DNA of 64,000 nt from Collinsella sp. (lineage in GTDB: Bacteria > Actinomycetota > Coriobacteriia > Coriobacteriales > Coriobacteriaceae), in assembly GCA_019414205.1 (NCBI GenBank), contig DXML01000002.1:1-64000 (forward strand), written 5' to 3'. The position numbers and the translations under genes were made by a program. Within the stretch, counting starts at the first letter, position 1; every line of letters begins with the position of its first letter. Shown here one piece after another: positions 8,421 to 17,242 of this stretch. The notes beneath the pieces were generated by a model, which had not been told where the DNA came from, ran no database searches, and saw only the letters and a program-made list of their open reading frames with translations.

Positions 8421-8439
8421 GCCGAGCCCGCCGCAGCCC

Positions 8440-9309
8440 TTACCCCGCCAGATACGCTTCCAGCGCGGGCAACGTCGCTTCCGCATCGCGGCGGCCTATC
8501 TGATAGATGCGCTCGAGTTCCTCGGGCTCGCGGCACAGCGACGGCACCTTCACCGATTCGCTCGGCCGCACCACAAAGATCTCGCCAGCGGCTTCGCGAC
8601 GCGCCAGGTCATCGAGCGTGGCATTGTAGACCTCGTGCCGATGCTCAAGCGCCGCAACAAACGCCGGATAGTGACGATACACGCGACGCAGCATAGGCAT
8701 CACGCTATTGGGCTGCTTTACAAAGCCCGCCGGCTGCGTCAGCACCACCACGTTGCGGTCGTAGCCTTGCTCAAACAGCCAAGCGCTGGGAATGGAATCG
8801 GCAACACCGCCATCCAAGTACTTACGACCCTCGATGGCAACAGGACGCGTCGCCACGGGAATCGCCGACGACGCCCGGATCCACTCAATATCGCGCTCGT
8901 CGCCATAGGGCAGGTCATGGTAGACGGCCTGCCCCGTCTTAAGATCGGTACATACGCACGTAAACCGCATGGGGCAGGCGCGATAAGCCTTAAGGTCGAT
9001 GGGATCGCGTTCGATGGGCACCTCGTGATAGGCAAAGTCGGCATTGAACATGTCGCCGGTTCGCAACCAGCTCGTCACGCTCGCATAGCGCTTATCGGCA
9101 CAATAGGCTTTGTTGTAGCGAATGGCGCGCCCAATCTGCCGCGATTTAAAGTTGTAGCCAAACGCCGCGCCCGCCGAAACGCCCACCATATGGTCGCAGG
9201 TCAAACCGTGCTCCATCCAAACGTCGAGCACGCCCGCCGTATACATACCGCGGTAGCCGCCTCCCTCGAGCGCAAGCCCCACCGTGCGCGTCATATTTGA
9301 CTGTGCCAT
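8440..9309 (-). CDS. patatin-like phospholipase (bacterial esterase of the patatin family)
   Basis: This 289-residue protein has the patatin oxyanion hole GGGYRG, the nucleophile GVSAG (G-x-S-x-G), and the catalytic Asp in DGGVADSIP, the Ser-Asp dyad of the family. It closely fits the bacterial YjjU-type group. It lacks a signal peptide and probably acts on acyl lipids at the inner face of the membrane. I chose the ATG at 9309 with a CGGAGA site upstream; an in-frame extension of 49 codons lacks support. It converges on thiE across two palindromic repeats. Confidence 0.87.
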   Translation of the reverse strand: MAQSNMTRTVGLALEGGGYRGMYTAGVLDVWMEHGLTCDHMVGVSAGAAFGYNFKSRQIGRAIRYNKAYCADKRYASVTSWLRTGDMFNADFAYHEVPIERDPIDLKAYRACPMRFTCVCTDLKTGQAVYHDLPYGDERDIEWIRASSAIPVATRPVAIEGRKYLDGGVADSIPSAWLFEQGYDRNVVVLTQPAGFVKQPNSVMPMLRRVYRHYPAFVAALEHRHEVYNATLDDLARREAAGEIFVVRPSESVKVPSLCREPEELERIYQIGRRDAEATLPALEAYLAG

Positions 9310-9571
9310 GCGACCATCTCCGTTCCTGCGTTTTAAAACGGAACAAGTATACCCGTCAACATATATCGCCTCAGTCGCATTTTCATCGAACATCGTAGCG
9401 TTACCGTTTGGCGAATAATGGCCGCCCGCAACATGGGCACCCCTGCATAATTCCATACACTTGTTTATACTACTCAGTAGTTATCAGCAACGAACACGAG
9501 CAGACAAATAAACCCAACGACGCAGCAAGGCGGGGGCTTGGAAACACGCAAGGCGTTGAGCAGCGACGCAT

Positions 9572-12346
9572 GTGCACAACGAGCTCGCCCGACGCAATCC
9601 GCCCCGACCTCAGAAAGCCGCTTACAGTATGGATAACGCCAGCAATTACACCGAAACGCTCGAAAAGACCATCCGTGACCTTCTGGAGCGTCAGGACGAT
9701 CTGATCAGGACCGCCTTTACCGACGAGCTCACCGGACTGGGCAACCGCGGCGGTTTCACCCGTTCCTTAGAGGAGCTCTGGGAACAGGAATTGCCCGTGA
9801 CCATGGCGTTTATCGACATCGACAACCTTAAGCACTGCAACGACATCTTTGGCCATGACGAGGGCAACCGCTATATCTTACAGGTGAGCCTCTATCTCAA
9901 GCTGTATATGAAGGTGGACGAGGCGGCATTTCGCCTGGGAGGCGACGAGTTTGCCGTCCTATCTACGATTGCGACCGAGGACGACCTTGCCGAGCGTCTG
10001 GAACACTGCCGAACGGTCCTGCTCGAAAACAACGCTTCCAAGATGCCTCACTCGTTTAGCTACGGAGTGGCACACGCCGACCCCGCCCTGGGCGAAGCCC
10101 CCAATCGCTTGACGAACGATGCCGACCATCGCATGTACGACTATAAGCTGCGCCATGCCGTGCACCTTGATCGACGCAATATCGCACAAGCCCACACCGA
10201 CGACTTCGAAATAAGCGATCGCGTTTTCGACGCCCTTTCGATGCTCAACGAAGGCCGATATTTCTTTATCGAGAACTTGGACAAACATCGCACCCTTTGG
10301 TCACAAGGCGCCTTGCGCGATCTTGGTCTTCCTTCGGAACATATAGACAACTGCCACGATTACTGGAAAACGCGTGTCCATCCCGATGACCTTGAGGCCT
10401 ATACCAACGACATCGACCAAATCTATGACGGCTCCAAACATCGTCACGTCATGCAGTACCGCGTGCGCAATGCCGCCGGCGATTACATCCTCGGCCGTGC
10501 TCGCGGGTTTCGTATCGACGGCGACGGAAATGTCCCCTCGCTCTATGTCGGCGAGCTCGTCAACCACTCGCTTGCCGAGACCGTCGACGCCGCCACGGGT
10601 CTCGGAACGCAGCGCACGCTGATCAACGCTATCGATGCCTGCCGTCGCGACCGTTGCGAGACGGGGCTTATAGCAGTGCGCGTTCGCGGCACGGCAAAGC
10701 TCAACGAGCTCTACGGGGCCGAGGCCGTCGACAACATGCTCGCCGAATACGCAGGCCGCATGCTGTCGATTACTCGCGGCAGGAGTCGCGTCTTCCGTTC
10801 ACGCAACGCCCAGTTCGTCGTGCTCAGCAACGATTTGGACCACGAGGCGTTCGAGCAGCTGGTCCACCATCTCAAAGAGGCCGTTTTCGCCCCCGTCCGA
10901 ATCGCAGGCGATACCATTACCCCCGTTTGTCTTGTCGTCCCGGCCTTTTACGAACGCCTAACCAATCAAACGGCCGCCGTTTTAGGCGAACTCGACCGTC
11001 GCATTCGCACGGCCGAAGGGCTTGTTCCCAATGACAGCCTCCCTATACCCGAGGTGGAGCGCAAAAGCGCCATCGCCGAACGCATCGATCCGCTCACGGG
11101 CCTCTATCGACCCAGCGAGTTTATGCGCCGCGCCAACGAATTTCTCGAGACAAGGCGCAACGGCGCCTGGTGTATCGCCACCGTCGATATGGGACACATG
11201 CGACTGTTCAACGAATGGCACGGACAGGCCGAGGGCGACCGCATGCTCGCCGATGTGGGCACGGTCCTCAAGGACATCGAGAATGCCAACATGGGCGTCG
11301 CAGGGTACTGGGGCCAAGACGACTTTTGCGTACTCATCCCCTTTGAGCACGTCGCTGTCCGTCAGATCTATAGCCGTGTTCGCGAGGCCGTGGCCAAGCA
11401 TGATGACGGCGTGGGCTTCTGGCCGTCCATGGGCGTCTACCCCATCGACTCCAACGAAGAAATCACCATCGATGCGCAGGCCAAGGCCATGTTTACCAAT
11501 CGGCGCGCAAAAAACGACTTTAAGGAGCGCATTGCCATTTTCCGCCCCGAGGAATACGAGCACGAAATCGCGTTCCACCGCACGCTGACCGAATTCCAGT
11601 ATGCGCTCACAAACGGCCGCATTACCTACTACCTGCAGCCCCAGGTCGACATGGAAACCGGCGAGATCATTGGCGCCGAAGCGCTCACGCGCTGGATCGA
11701 CAAGGATGGCTCCCTCATTTCGCCCGCCACCTTTATCCCCGCTCTCGAAGAAAGCGGTTTTGTGGTGACGCTCGACAAATACGTTTGGCAGGGCGTTGCC
11801 TTGTGGCTGCGCGAGCGCATCAATCGGGGGCTTCGCGTGGTTCCGATCTCGCTTAATGTGTCGCGCGTGGATATCCTTGCCTGCGACGTTGCCGAGCATA
11901 TGGGGGCACTCGCCGACCAATACAATCTGCCGCCCGAGCTCATGCGCATCGAGATCACCGAGACGGCTTATACGGGAGAGTCCGAAGCTGTGGATAAGCT
12001 GACGGCCGACCTGCACAACCGCGGCTTCTCGACCTACATGGACGATTTTGGCACCGGCCAGTCCACGCTCGCGATGCTCAAGAACGTCAACGTCGATGTT
12101 ATCAAGCTCGACCGCACCTTTTTGCCTGATGGGAAAACCGACAACCGGAGCTCCCAGATCGTGTCGTCTATGCTCGAGATGGCGCAGTCGCTCCATCTGC
12201 CCGTCGTGGTCGAAGGCGTCGAGACAAATGAGCAGGCGAACATGCTACGACAGATGGGCGCCCGCTACGCTCAGGGCTTCCTCTACTACCGCCCCATGCC
12301 GGCGAAGGATTTTGAGGCATTGTTCGATGGTGGGAAAAACAACTGA
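9572..12346 (+). CDS. cyclic-di-GMP signalling protein: GGDEF - PAS - two degenerate GGDEF - EAL
   Basis: This 924-residue multidomain protein has no membrane segment. An N-terminal GGDEF domain (~45-195) keeps the intact LGGDEF motif, so diguanylate cyclase activity is plausible; the usual RxxD inhibitory site five residues earlier reads MKVD, so product inhibition is probably lost. A PAS-like domain spans ~215-335. Two GGDEF-fold copies follow: ~340-480 without signature and ~505-650 with WGQDDF. The C-terminal EAL domain (~665-920) keeps EAL, LNVSR, EITET, DDFGTG, KLD, EGVET and QGF, so it should hydrolyse c-di-GMP. The start could be the GTG at 9572 or the ATG at 9629; neither has a strong ribosome-binding site. 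Confidence 0.9.
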   Translation: MHNELARRNPPRPQKAAYSMDNASNYTETLEKTIRDLLERQDDLIRTAFTDELTGLGNRGGFTRSLEELWEQELPVTMAFIDIDNLKHCNDIFGHDEGNRYILQVSLYLKLYMKVDEAAFRLGGDEFAVLSTIATEDDLAERLEHCRTVLLENNASKMPHSFSYGVAHADPALGEAPNRLTNDADHRMYDYKLRHAVHLDRRNIAQAHTDDFEISDRVFDALSMLNEGRYFFIENLDKHRTLWSQGALRDLGLPSEHIDNCHDYWKTRVHPDDLEAYTNDIDQIYDGSKHRHVMQYRVRNAAGDYILGRARGFRIDGDGNVPSLYVGELVNHSLAETVDAATGLGTQRTLINAIDACRRDRCETGLIAVRVRGTAKLNELYGAEAVDNMLAEYAGRMLSITRGRSRVFRSRNAQFVVLSNDLDHEAFEQLVHHLKEAVFAPVRIAGDTITPVCLVVPAFYERLTNQTAAVLGELDRRIRTAEGLVPNDSLPIPEVERKSAIAERIDPLTGLYRPSEFMRRANEFLETRRNGAWCIATVDMGHMRLFNEWHGQAEGDRMLADVGTVLKDIENANMGVAGYWGQDDFCVLIPFEHVAVRQIYSRVREAVAKHDDGVGFWPSMGVYPIDSNEEITIDAQAKAMFTNRRAKNDFKERIAIFRPEEYEHEIAFHRTLTEFQYALTNGRITYYLQPQVDMETGEIIGAEALTRWIDKDGSLISPATFIPALEESGFVVTLDKYVWQGVALWLRERINRGLRVVPISLNVSRVDILACDVAEHMGALADQYNLPPELMRIEITETAYTGESEAVDKLTADLHNRGFSTYMDDFGTGQSTLAMLKNVNVDVIKLDRTFLPDGKTDNRSSQIVSSMLEMAQSLHLPVVVEGVETNEQANMLRQMGARYAQGFLYYRPMPAKDFEALFDGGKNN

Positions 12347-12404
12347 TACGCTCGTGCGCAAAACACCACCGTCTAGGGGAGCATTTGTCCCCATTGGCTA
12401 ACTC

Positions 12405-12435
12405 ATATCCCCAATTCAAACCGAATTGGGGATAT
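12405..12435. repeat. perfect 13-bp palindrome between the two GGDEF genes
   Basis: ATATCCCCAATTC (12405-12417) and GAATTGGGGATAT (12423-12435) flank a 5-nt loop. There is no T run. It lies 39 bp before the next start codon and could be an attenuator, an operator or a member of the dispersed hairpin family. Confidence 0.75.
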
Positions 12436-12473
12436 GATACGGAGCATCCTGTCACCCAAGGAGGTTATCCATC

Positions 12474-14003
12474 ATGAACGAATCGTATCGCATGGGCGAG
12501 CAGTCAATCATTGCCCATCTTCAGCGGCTTGCGAACGGGGCCTCAACCGCCGAGCTCGACGTTGACGCGCTGCCCACGGAGTTGCGCGCCGTCGGCGAGC
12601 AACTGCAGAAAACGCTCGCCGTCTTGCAACAAGAACGCCAGCTGCTCGAACGTAGCGCCTATATCGATTCGCTCACCAATCTTGGCAACCGCGGTGGACT
12701 CGACCGCCATGTCAATCAGCTCTGGCGCAAAGGCGCCCCCTTCACCTGCGCCTATATTGACATCGATCACCTCAAGCACTGCAACGATAAGTTTGGCCAC
12801 GCCGAGGGCAACCGCTATATTCTGGGCATCTGTCGTGCGCTCACCGAGGCAATGGAGCACGATGAAATGCTGTTCCGTATCGGTGGAGATGAATTTGTAC
12901 TCGTGTCCCCCACGACAGGTGAAGCCGAGCTCGAGCAGCGCTTGGAGCGGACACGCACCGATCTTGTCGAGGCAACATCGGACGGCAAGGCGCCCATGAT
13001 CGCCAGTTTTAGTTTTGGTTGTTCGCACGTCGACCCGCTTGCAGGCGATACACGTCGCCAGATGACGATGGATGCCGATCGCAAAATGTATCGCTATAAG
13101 CTTATGCATCGTGTGCAGCAACCGAAAGACAATGACGTGCCACAACACCCAATCGTCGATCAGCTTCCCTGCAACGACCGGGTGTTCCAAGCGATCTCTA
13201 TGAGCTCCGAGACGCGCTATCCGTTTATCCTTAACCTCGATACGGGAGAATCGCAATGGTCGGTTAACGCCGTGCGCGATTTTGACCTGCCTTCCCAGCA
13301 CCCTTTTAACTCGGTCGACATGTGGCTTGCTCGCGTCCACCCCGAGGACCGCGACAACGTACGCGCCGAGCTCGACATGGTGATAAACGGCACATGGCAC
13401 TTCCACTACATGCAGTACCGCGTTATGGATGCTACCGGAGCGTACGCGCTTTGCGACTGCACGGGCTACCGCTTGGACGGCACCGATACCGAGCCTAACA
13501 TGTACGTGGGCATTATCATCAACCGAAGCCTGGCAGATACGACCGATTCCGTGACCGGTCCGGGCGATATTCACGCCCTGGTCAACGCCATTGGCGAAAT
13601 GCGTCGCGTGGCGCGCAAGGCGAGCATGGTCGCCATTAAAATCGACGATATCGCTCAGGTCAATGCCCGCTTTGGCTTTGATGCGGGCGATCGCGTTTTG
13701 GCGGAGAGCGCCGCCTGCCTCATGGATTGTTCGCGCGGCAAGGGTCGTCTGTTCCGCTCGACCGGACCGATGTTCGTGGCGCTTTTCGATGACCTTGATC
13801 CCGAAGAGACCGACGCGATCGCAGAAGAAATCGAGCGGTTCTTGGGGTCGCCCGTACTCTTTGGCTCATTTGAATATCAGCCGCCCATTCGTGTGGCCAC
13901 ACTTCATCTAGATGCCGTCGACCGACAGCCCGTTTCCATTTTGAACGAGCTCAAAGCGCTACTTGAAGAGGCACCACAAGTACCGGGCACCAAGCTGGAC
14001 TAG
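12474..14003 (+). CDS. diguanylate cyclase: GGDEF - PAS - degenerate GGDEF
   Basis: This 509-residue protein is a paralogue of the preceding gene. A helical N-terminal segment (~1-60) leads to a GGDEF domain with the intact motif IGGDEF (residues 136-141) and the substrate-site run IDIDHLKHCNDKFGH, nearly identical to its neighbour. No RxxD inhibitory site is present. A PAS-like domain (~225-350) and a second GGDEF fold without the signature (~355-500) follow, and the protein ends where the neighbour continues into its EAL domain. It is therefore predicted to make, not degrade, c-di-GMP. An AAGGAGG site precedes the ATG. The pair probably arose by tandem duplication and domain loss or gain. 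Confidence 0.9.
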   Translation: MNESYRMGEQSIIAHLQRLANGASTAELDVDALPTELRAVGEQLQKTLAVLQQERQLLERSAYIDSLTNLGNRGGLDRHVNQLWRKGAPFTCAYIDIDHLKHCNDKFGHAEGNRYILGICRALTEAMEHDEMLFRIGGDEFVLVSPTTGEAELEQRLERTRTDLVEATSDGKAPMIASFSFGCSHVDPLAGDTRRQMTMDADRKMYRYKLMHRVQQPKDNDVPQHPIVDQLPCNDRVFQAISMSSETRYPFILNLDTGESQWSVNAVRDFDLPSQHPFNSVDMWLARVHPEDRDNVRAELDMVINGTWHFHYMQYRVMDATGAYALCDCTGYRLDGTDTEPNMYVGIIINRSLADTTDSVTGPGDIHALVNAIGEMRRVARKASMVAIKIDDIAQVNARFGFDAGDRVLAESAACLMDCSRGKGRLFRSTGPMFVALFDDLDPEETDAIAEEIERFLGSPVLFGSFEYQPPIRVATLHLDAVDRQPVSILNELKALLEEAPQVPGTKLD

Positions 14004-14287
14004 CGTTATGGGGCGCATGATGGTTAATTTCCGATCTCAACCGAACACATTGGGCAAATAGGTCGTACCCGCAGTTAGCCGAACGTCCCCGCAGTCCCTC
14101 CCGGGGCCCGGGGGCACCGTTTCGATACTCTTGGTTTACTTTGCCTGATGCAAATAAGTGCTCAACAAGATAGAACCTATCCCCCGCCACGGATATGCCC
14201 TCGAGTAAATCTGTTAAGCCAAGCCTATCAAATTCTATTGACAATTGGCTGCATTGGTCCATTTTGTCGTCCAGCCACTTCCGCTGG

Positions 14288-14608
14288 CTATCGCCTCATA
14301 AACACAAACCTAACGAGCCGCACGAACGACAAAGAGGCCAAGCTGAACAGAAGTAGAACCAAAACTTCAAAAACGCTGGTATTCCAATCGCGTACCCAGT
14401 CCTCTACCGCCCACAAGAAAAACAGCAGCCCCATCCATAACGTCACAGAAGAAATCAGCTTTGCGTAAGGGCGTATATCAATCTCGCTCTCCCTTTTTGT
14501 GACATCATATCCAGCAATTGAGCAGAGCCATCTTCCTCTTCGGTATTGGATTGAAAGGACAATCAAGGCAATCGAAGTCATCAAGCAAACAGCATCCTCT
14601 GTTTCCAT
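14288..14608 (-). CDS. small DUF3784-like membrane protein
   Basis: This 106-residue protein has an N-terminal transmembrane helix (ALIVLSIQY region), the family-like segment CSIAGYDVTKRE, then two more hydrophobic helices (SVTLWMGLLFFLWAV and VFEVLVLLLFSLASLSF) and a basic C-terminus. The layout matches DUF3784 proteins, whose function is unknown. The ATG at 14608 has AAAGGA six bases upstream and is preferred to one seven codons earlier. Base composition is lower in GC than its neighbours, and it lies next to a transposase relic, so it may be acquired DNA. Confidence 0.6.
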   Translation of the reverse strand: METEDAVCLMTSIALIVLSIQYRRGRWLCSIAGYDVTKRESEIDIRPYAKLISSVTLWMGLLFFLWAVEDWVRDWNTSVFEVLVLLLFSLASLSFVRLVRFVFMRR

Positions 14609-14653
14609 AGAGTTTCCTTTGCTTTCCATCCTAGTTACGCATTCACAATCGAA

Positions 14654-14848
14654 TCAAACCAAGTATGAATTACTCGATAGCAACCGCCTTAGTATAAACC
14701 ATAGCCGCCGCAGCAGCCCGCCTTCCAAGGCCTCAAAGCTCGCCATCGAGGGCGACCCGCCCAGACCCCTTACAATCTGCTCGCACGAGGCCCCGCACTC
14801 CAACATCCTCTGGACCGTATCCCGCTCGTACCTGGTGAGCGTGCCTGC
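14654..14848 (-). pseudogene. relic of an IS30-type transposase N-terminal HTH
   Basis: Translated on the minus strand from about 14845, the frame gives LTRYERDTVQRMLECGAS followed by CEQIVRGLGGSPS. This lines up with the N-terminal HTH of IS30-family transposases (LT.xER..IQR.L..G.S...IAR.LGRSPST). There is no start codon, the catalytic DDE region is absent, and the frame ends at a TGA near 14654. It is read as a decayed fragment; terminal repeats were not found. Confidence 0.45.
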
Positions 14849-14942
14849 CGTGGGCCCTCGGGGCCGGCATCGTGCCCCACGCCATCTGCCCGCTCGTGCG
14901 ATAATCCTCTGCAGAAGTCACCGACAGCAGAGGGAGTTTGTG

Positions 14943-15566
14943 ATGAAGGTTCTTTTGGTCAATGGCAGCCCCAAGGCAAACGGCAACACGGCCCGCGCAC
15001 TCGCCGAGGTCGCCGAGCAGCTCAACGTCGAGGGCATCGATACCGAGATGTTTCAGCTGGGCGCCAAGCCTATTCGCGATTGCATCGGTTGCGGCCAGTG
15101 TGGCAAGCTGGGCGGTCGCTGCACCTTTGACGACGACGTGGTCAACGAGCTGATCGCTGCCGCCGAACAGGCCGACGGCTTTGTCTTTGGCTCGCCTGTC
15201 TACTACGCGCACCCCAGCGGCCGCATTCTCTCGGCACTCGATCGCGTATTCTATGCCGGTAGCAAAGCTTTTGCACACAAGCCGGGCGCTGCCGTCGCCG
15301 TCGCCCGTCGCGGCGGTACGTCGACGACCTTCGACGTGCTCAATAAGTACTTCACCATCAACCAGATGCCTGTGGTAGCGTCCACGTACTGGAACAACGT
15401 GTTTGGCTGCGTGCCCGGCGAGGCCGATGGAGATGCCGAGGGTCTGGCCACCATGCGAAACATCGGCAAAAACATGGTCTGGCTCCTGCGTTGCATCGAG
15501 GCGGGCAAGGCTGCCGGCATCGAAGCCCCCGAGGCCGATCGCGAGCGCACCAACTTTATCAGGTAG
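14943..15566 (+). CDS. NAD(P)H-dependent flavin reductase (flavodoxin-fold, iron-sulfur flavoprotein-like)
   Basis: This 207-residue protein starts with the FMN-binding loop NGSPKANGNTA and continues with the cysteine cluster CIGCGQCGKLGGRC and the second FMN segment GSPVYYAHPSG, the hallmarks of the NADPH-dependent FMN reductase/ISF group. It is a cytoplasmic redox enzyme of unknown electron acceptor. The ATG at 14943 follows an AGAGGGAG site. That site is the 3' arm of a 7-bp hairpin (CCTCTGC at 14908-14914 with GCAGAGG at 14929-14935) that could mask it. The ArsC-like gene follows 16 bp later and is probably co-transcribed. Confidence 0.88.
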   Translation: MKVLLVNGSPKANGNTARALAEVAEQLNVEGIDTEMFQLGAKPIRDCIGCGQCGKLGGRCTFDDDVVNELIAAAEQADGFVFGSPVYYAHPSGRILSALDRVFYAGSKAFAHKPGAAVAVARRGGTSTTFDVLNKYFTINQMPVVASTYWNNVFGCVPGEADGDAEGLATMRNIGKNMVWLLRCIEAGKAAGIEAPEADRERTNFIR

Positions 15567-15582
15567 AACGGCGGAACATACT

Positions 15583-15924
15583 ATGAACGTGCAAATCTTC
15601 GGCACCAAAAAGTCGTTCGACACCAAGAAGGCCCAGCGCTATTTTAAGGAGCGCCGCATTAAGGTGCAGTTTATTGACCTTAAGGAAAAGGAGATGAGCA
15701 AAGGCGAGCTCACAAGCGTGATGCAGGCGGTCGGCGGCATCGACAAGCTGCTCAACCCCAGGGCCAAGGACGAGGAGACGCTCGCGCTCATCCAGCACCT
15801 CACCCCCAGTCAGCGCTTCGATAAACTGCTCGAGAATCAGCAGGTTCTAGCCGAGCCCATCGTGCGCAACGGCAAAAAGGCCACCGTCGGTTATTGCCCC
15901 GATGTATGGGGAGCCTGGGAGTAG
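15583..15924 (+). CDS. ArsC/Spx-family thioredoxin-fold protein lacking the usual cysteine
   Basis: This 113-residue protein matches the ArsC/YffB/Spx fold: strand-loop-helix start (VQIFGTKKSFDTKKAQRYF), KVQFIDLKEK, and the cis-Pro-type segment EPIVRNGKKATVGY. In most members the active-site loop contains Cys (GIKNCDT); here the same position reads GTKKSFDT, with no Cys. It is therefore unlikely to be an arsenate reductase and may be a binding or regulatory member. It is short-spaced behind the flavoprotein gene. Confidence 0.8.
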   Translation: MNVQIFGTKKSFDTKKAQRYFKERRIKVQFIDLKEKEMSKGELTSVMQAVGGIDKLLNPRAKDEETLALIQHLTPSQRFDKLLENQQVLAEPIVRNGKKATVGYCPDVWGAWE

Positions 15925-16010
15925 CCTGTGTTATTTGCCAGCGCGTGGGTATAAGAGCAGGCGTTTGGCATAAGATTCAACTGTAAGCCATGTCTAACAA
16001 AGGAGGGCAC

Positions 16011-17141
16011 ATGCCCAACAAACCCGTGAAGATCATCATGCTTACCGGATACCTCGGTGCCGGCAAGACCACGTTGCTCAACCACATCCTCGCTAACGAC
16101 GGCGACATCCGCGCCGCCGTAATCGTCAACGATATCGGCGAGATCAACGTCGACGCCAGCCTCATCGCCGACGGCGGCCTTTCCGAGACCGACGACCTCA
16201 TCCCGCTCACCAACGGCTGCATCTGCTGCACGCTTTCGGACGACCTGGCCAACCAGCTGCAGGGCATCGCCGATTCGGGCAACTTCGACTACATCATCAT
16301 CGAGGCCTCGGGTATTTGCGAGCCCATCCCCATCGCCTACACCATCTCGAGCTTCTGCGACGAGGCCAAGGTGGGCGGCGAGCCCAAGCTCGCGCTCGAC
16401 AACATCGTGGCCGTGGTCGACTGCGCCCGCATGTACGACGAGTTCAACGGCGGTCGCGACCTGCTCGCCGAGGATATCGATGAGGACGACATCGAGAGCC
16501 TGCTTATTCAGCAGATCGAGTTTTGCTCCACGCTGATCCTCAACAAGACCGATACCGTCACGCCTGAGCAGATTGCCGAGCTCAAGGCCATCGTGCGCAG
16601 CCTGCAGAAGGACGCCGTGATTGTCGAGGCCCAAAACGGCGAGGTCCCCATGGAGGAGCTGCTCGACACCGACCGCTTCGACTTTATGCGCGCCTACAAC
16701 TCCGCCGCCTGGATCGAGGCCATGGAGCATCCCGAGGAGCACGACGACCCCGAGGTGCTCGAGTACGACATCGAGACCTTTGTGTACTCCCGCCGCAAGC
16801 CGTTTGACCTGCAGAAGTTCACCGATTTTGTTGAGCAGGAGTGGCCCGACGAGGTCATTCGCGTCAAGGGCCCGCTGTGGCAGACCGGCGATCCGGACAT
16901 GTGCTACATGTTTGAGCAGGCCGGCCACCAGATGCGTCTGATGGAGAACGGTCTGTTTGTCGACTCTGCGCCCGAGGGCGAGAAGCAGAAGATTATCGAC
17001 GAGAACCCCGAGATCATGCAGATTTGGGACGACGAGACGGGCGACCGCATGACGAGCCTGTGCATCATCGGCCGTCACATGGACAAGGATGCGCTCATCG
17101 CCGCCCTCGATGCCTGCCTGACCGACTGGCACCGCGCCTAG
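16011..17141 (+). CDS. CobW/COG0523-family metallochaperone GTPase
   Basis: This 376-residue GTPase has Walker A GYLGAGKTT, the metal-binding GCICC motif (CxCC), the switch region IIEASGICEP and the base-specificity motif NKTD. The C-terminal CobW domain starts near ~245 (the ETFVYSRRKPFD segment). Family members insert or deliver Zn, Co or Fe to client proteins. The ATG at 16011 has AAGGAGG at ideal spacing and is preferred to one seven codons upstream. No client gene or Zur-type site is evident nearby, so the metal is undetermined. A strong terminator follows. Confidence 0.9.
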   Translation: MPNKPVKIIMLTGYLGAGKTTLLNHILANDGDIRAAVIVNDIGEINVDASLIADGGLSETDDLIPLTNGCICCTLSDDLANQLQGIADSGNFDYIIIEASGICEPIPIAYTISSFCDEAKVGGEPKLALDNIVAVVDCARMYDEFNGGRDLLAEDIDEDDIESLLIQQIEFCSTLILNKTDTVTPEQIAELKAIVRSLQKDAVIVEAQNGEVPMEELLDTDRFDFMRAYNSAAWIEAMEHPEEHDDPEVLEYDIETFVYSRRKPFDLQKFTDFVEQEWPDEVIRVKGPLWQTGDPDMCYMFEQAGHQMRLMENGLFVDSAPEGEKQKIIDENPEIMQIWDDETGDRMTSLCIIGRHMDKDALIAALDACLTDWHRA

Positions 17142-17180
17142 GTTTATCCAAGCGGGCATTTTTCCGCCCACGTAACCGCC

Positions 17181-17224
17181 AAACCACCACGAAGGTGCCT
17201 GTCCCCTTCGTGGTGGTTTTTCGT
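17181..17224 (+). terminator. terminator after the CobW gene, with a CCTGTCCCC core
   Basis: AAACCACCACGAAGG pairs with CCTTCGTGGTGGTTT and a T run follows. The loop-side sequence TGCCTGTCC matches the core of the dispersed hairpin family seen elsewhere in the window. Confidence 0.88.
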
Positions 17225-17242
17225 TCTGAGCCAAGGAGATTC

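Noticed and set aside
9480..9571. Possible c-di-GMP (GEMM) riboswitch before the first GGDEF gene
   Set aside because: A few short similarities (ACAAA, GACGCA, AAGGC) exist, but the conserved order and the GGTAGC/CGGGTT parts are missing.
13951..14262. 103-codon minus-strand frame after the second GGDEF gene
   Set aside because: It overlaps the real gene end, lacks a ribosome-binding site and has no hydrophobic or domain pattern. The stretch 14004-14287 is otherwise without a supported gene.
14148..14468. 106-codon plus-strand frame overlapping the small DUF3784-like gene
   Set aside because: Lys/Ser/Thr-rich without motif; the minus-strand frame has transmembrane helices and a ribosome-binding site.
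15891..17234. Long minus-strand frame opposite the CobW gene
   Set aside because: The plus-strand product has complete GTPase motifs; the minus frame is Val/Leu/Asp-biased shadow sequence.
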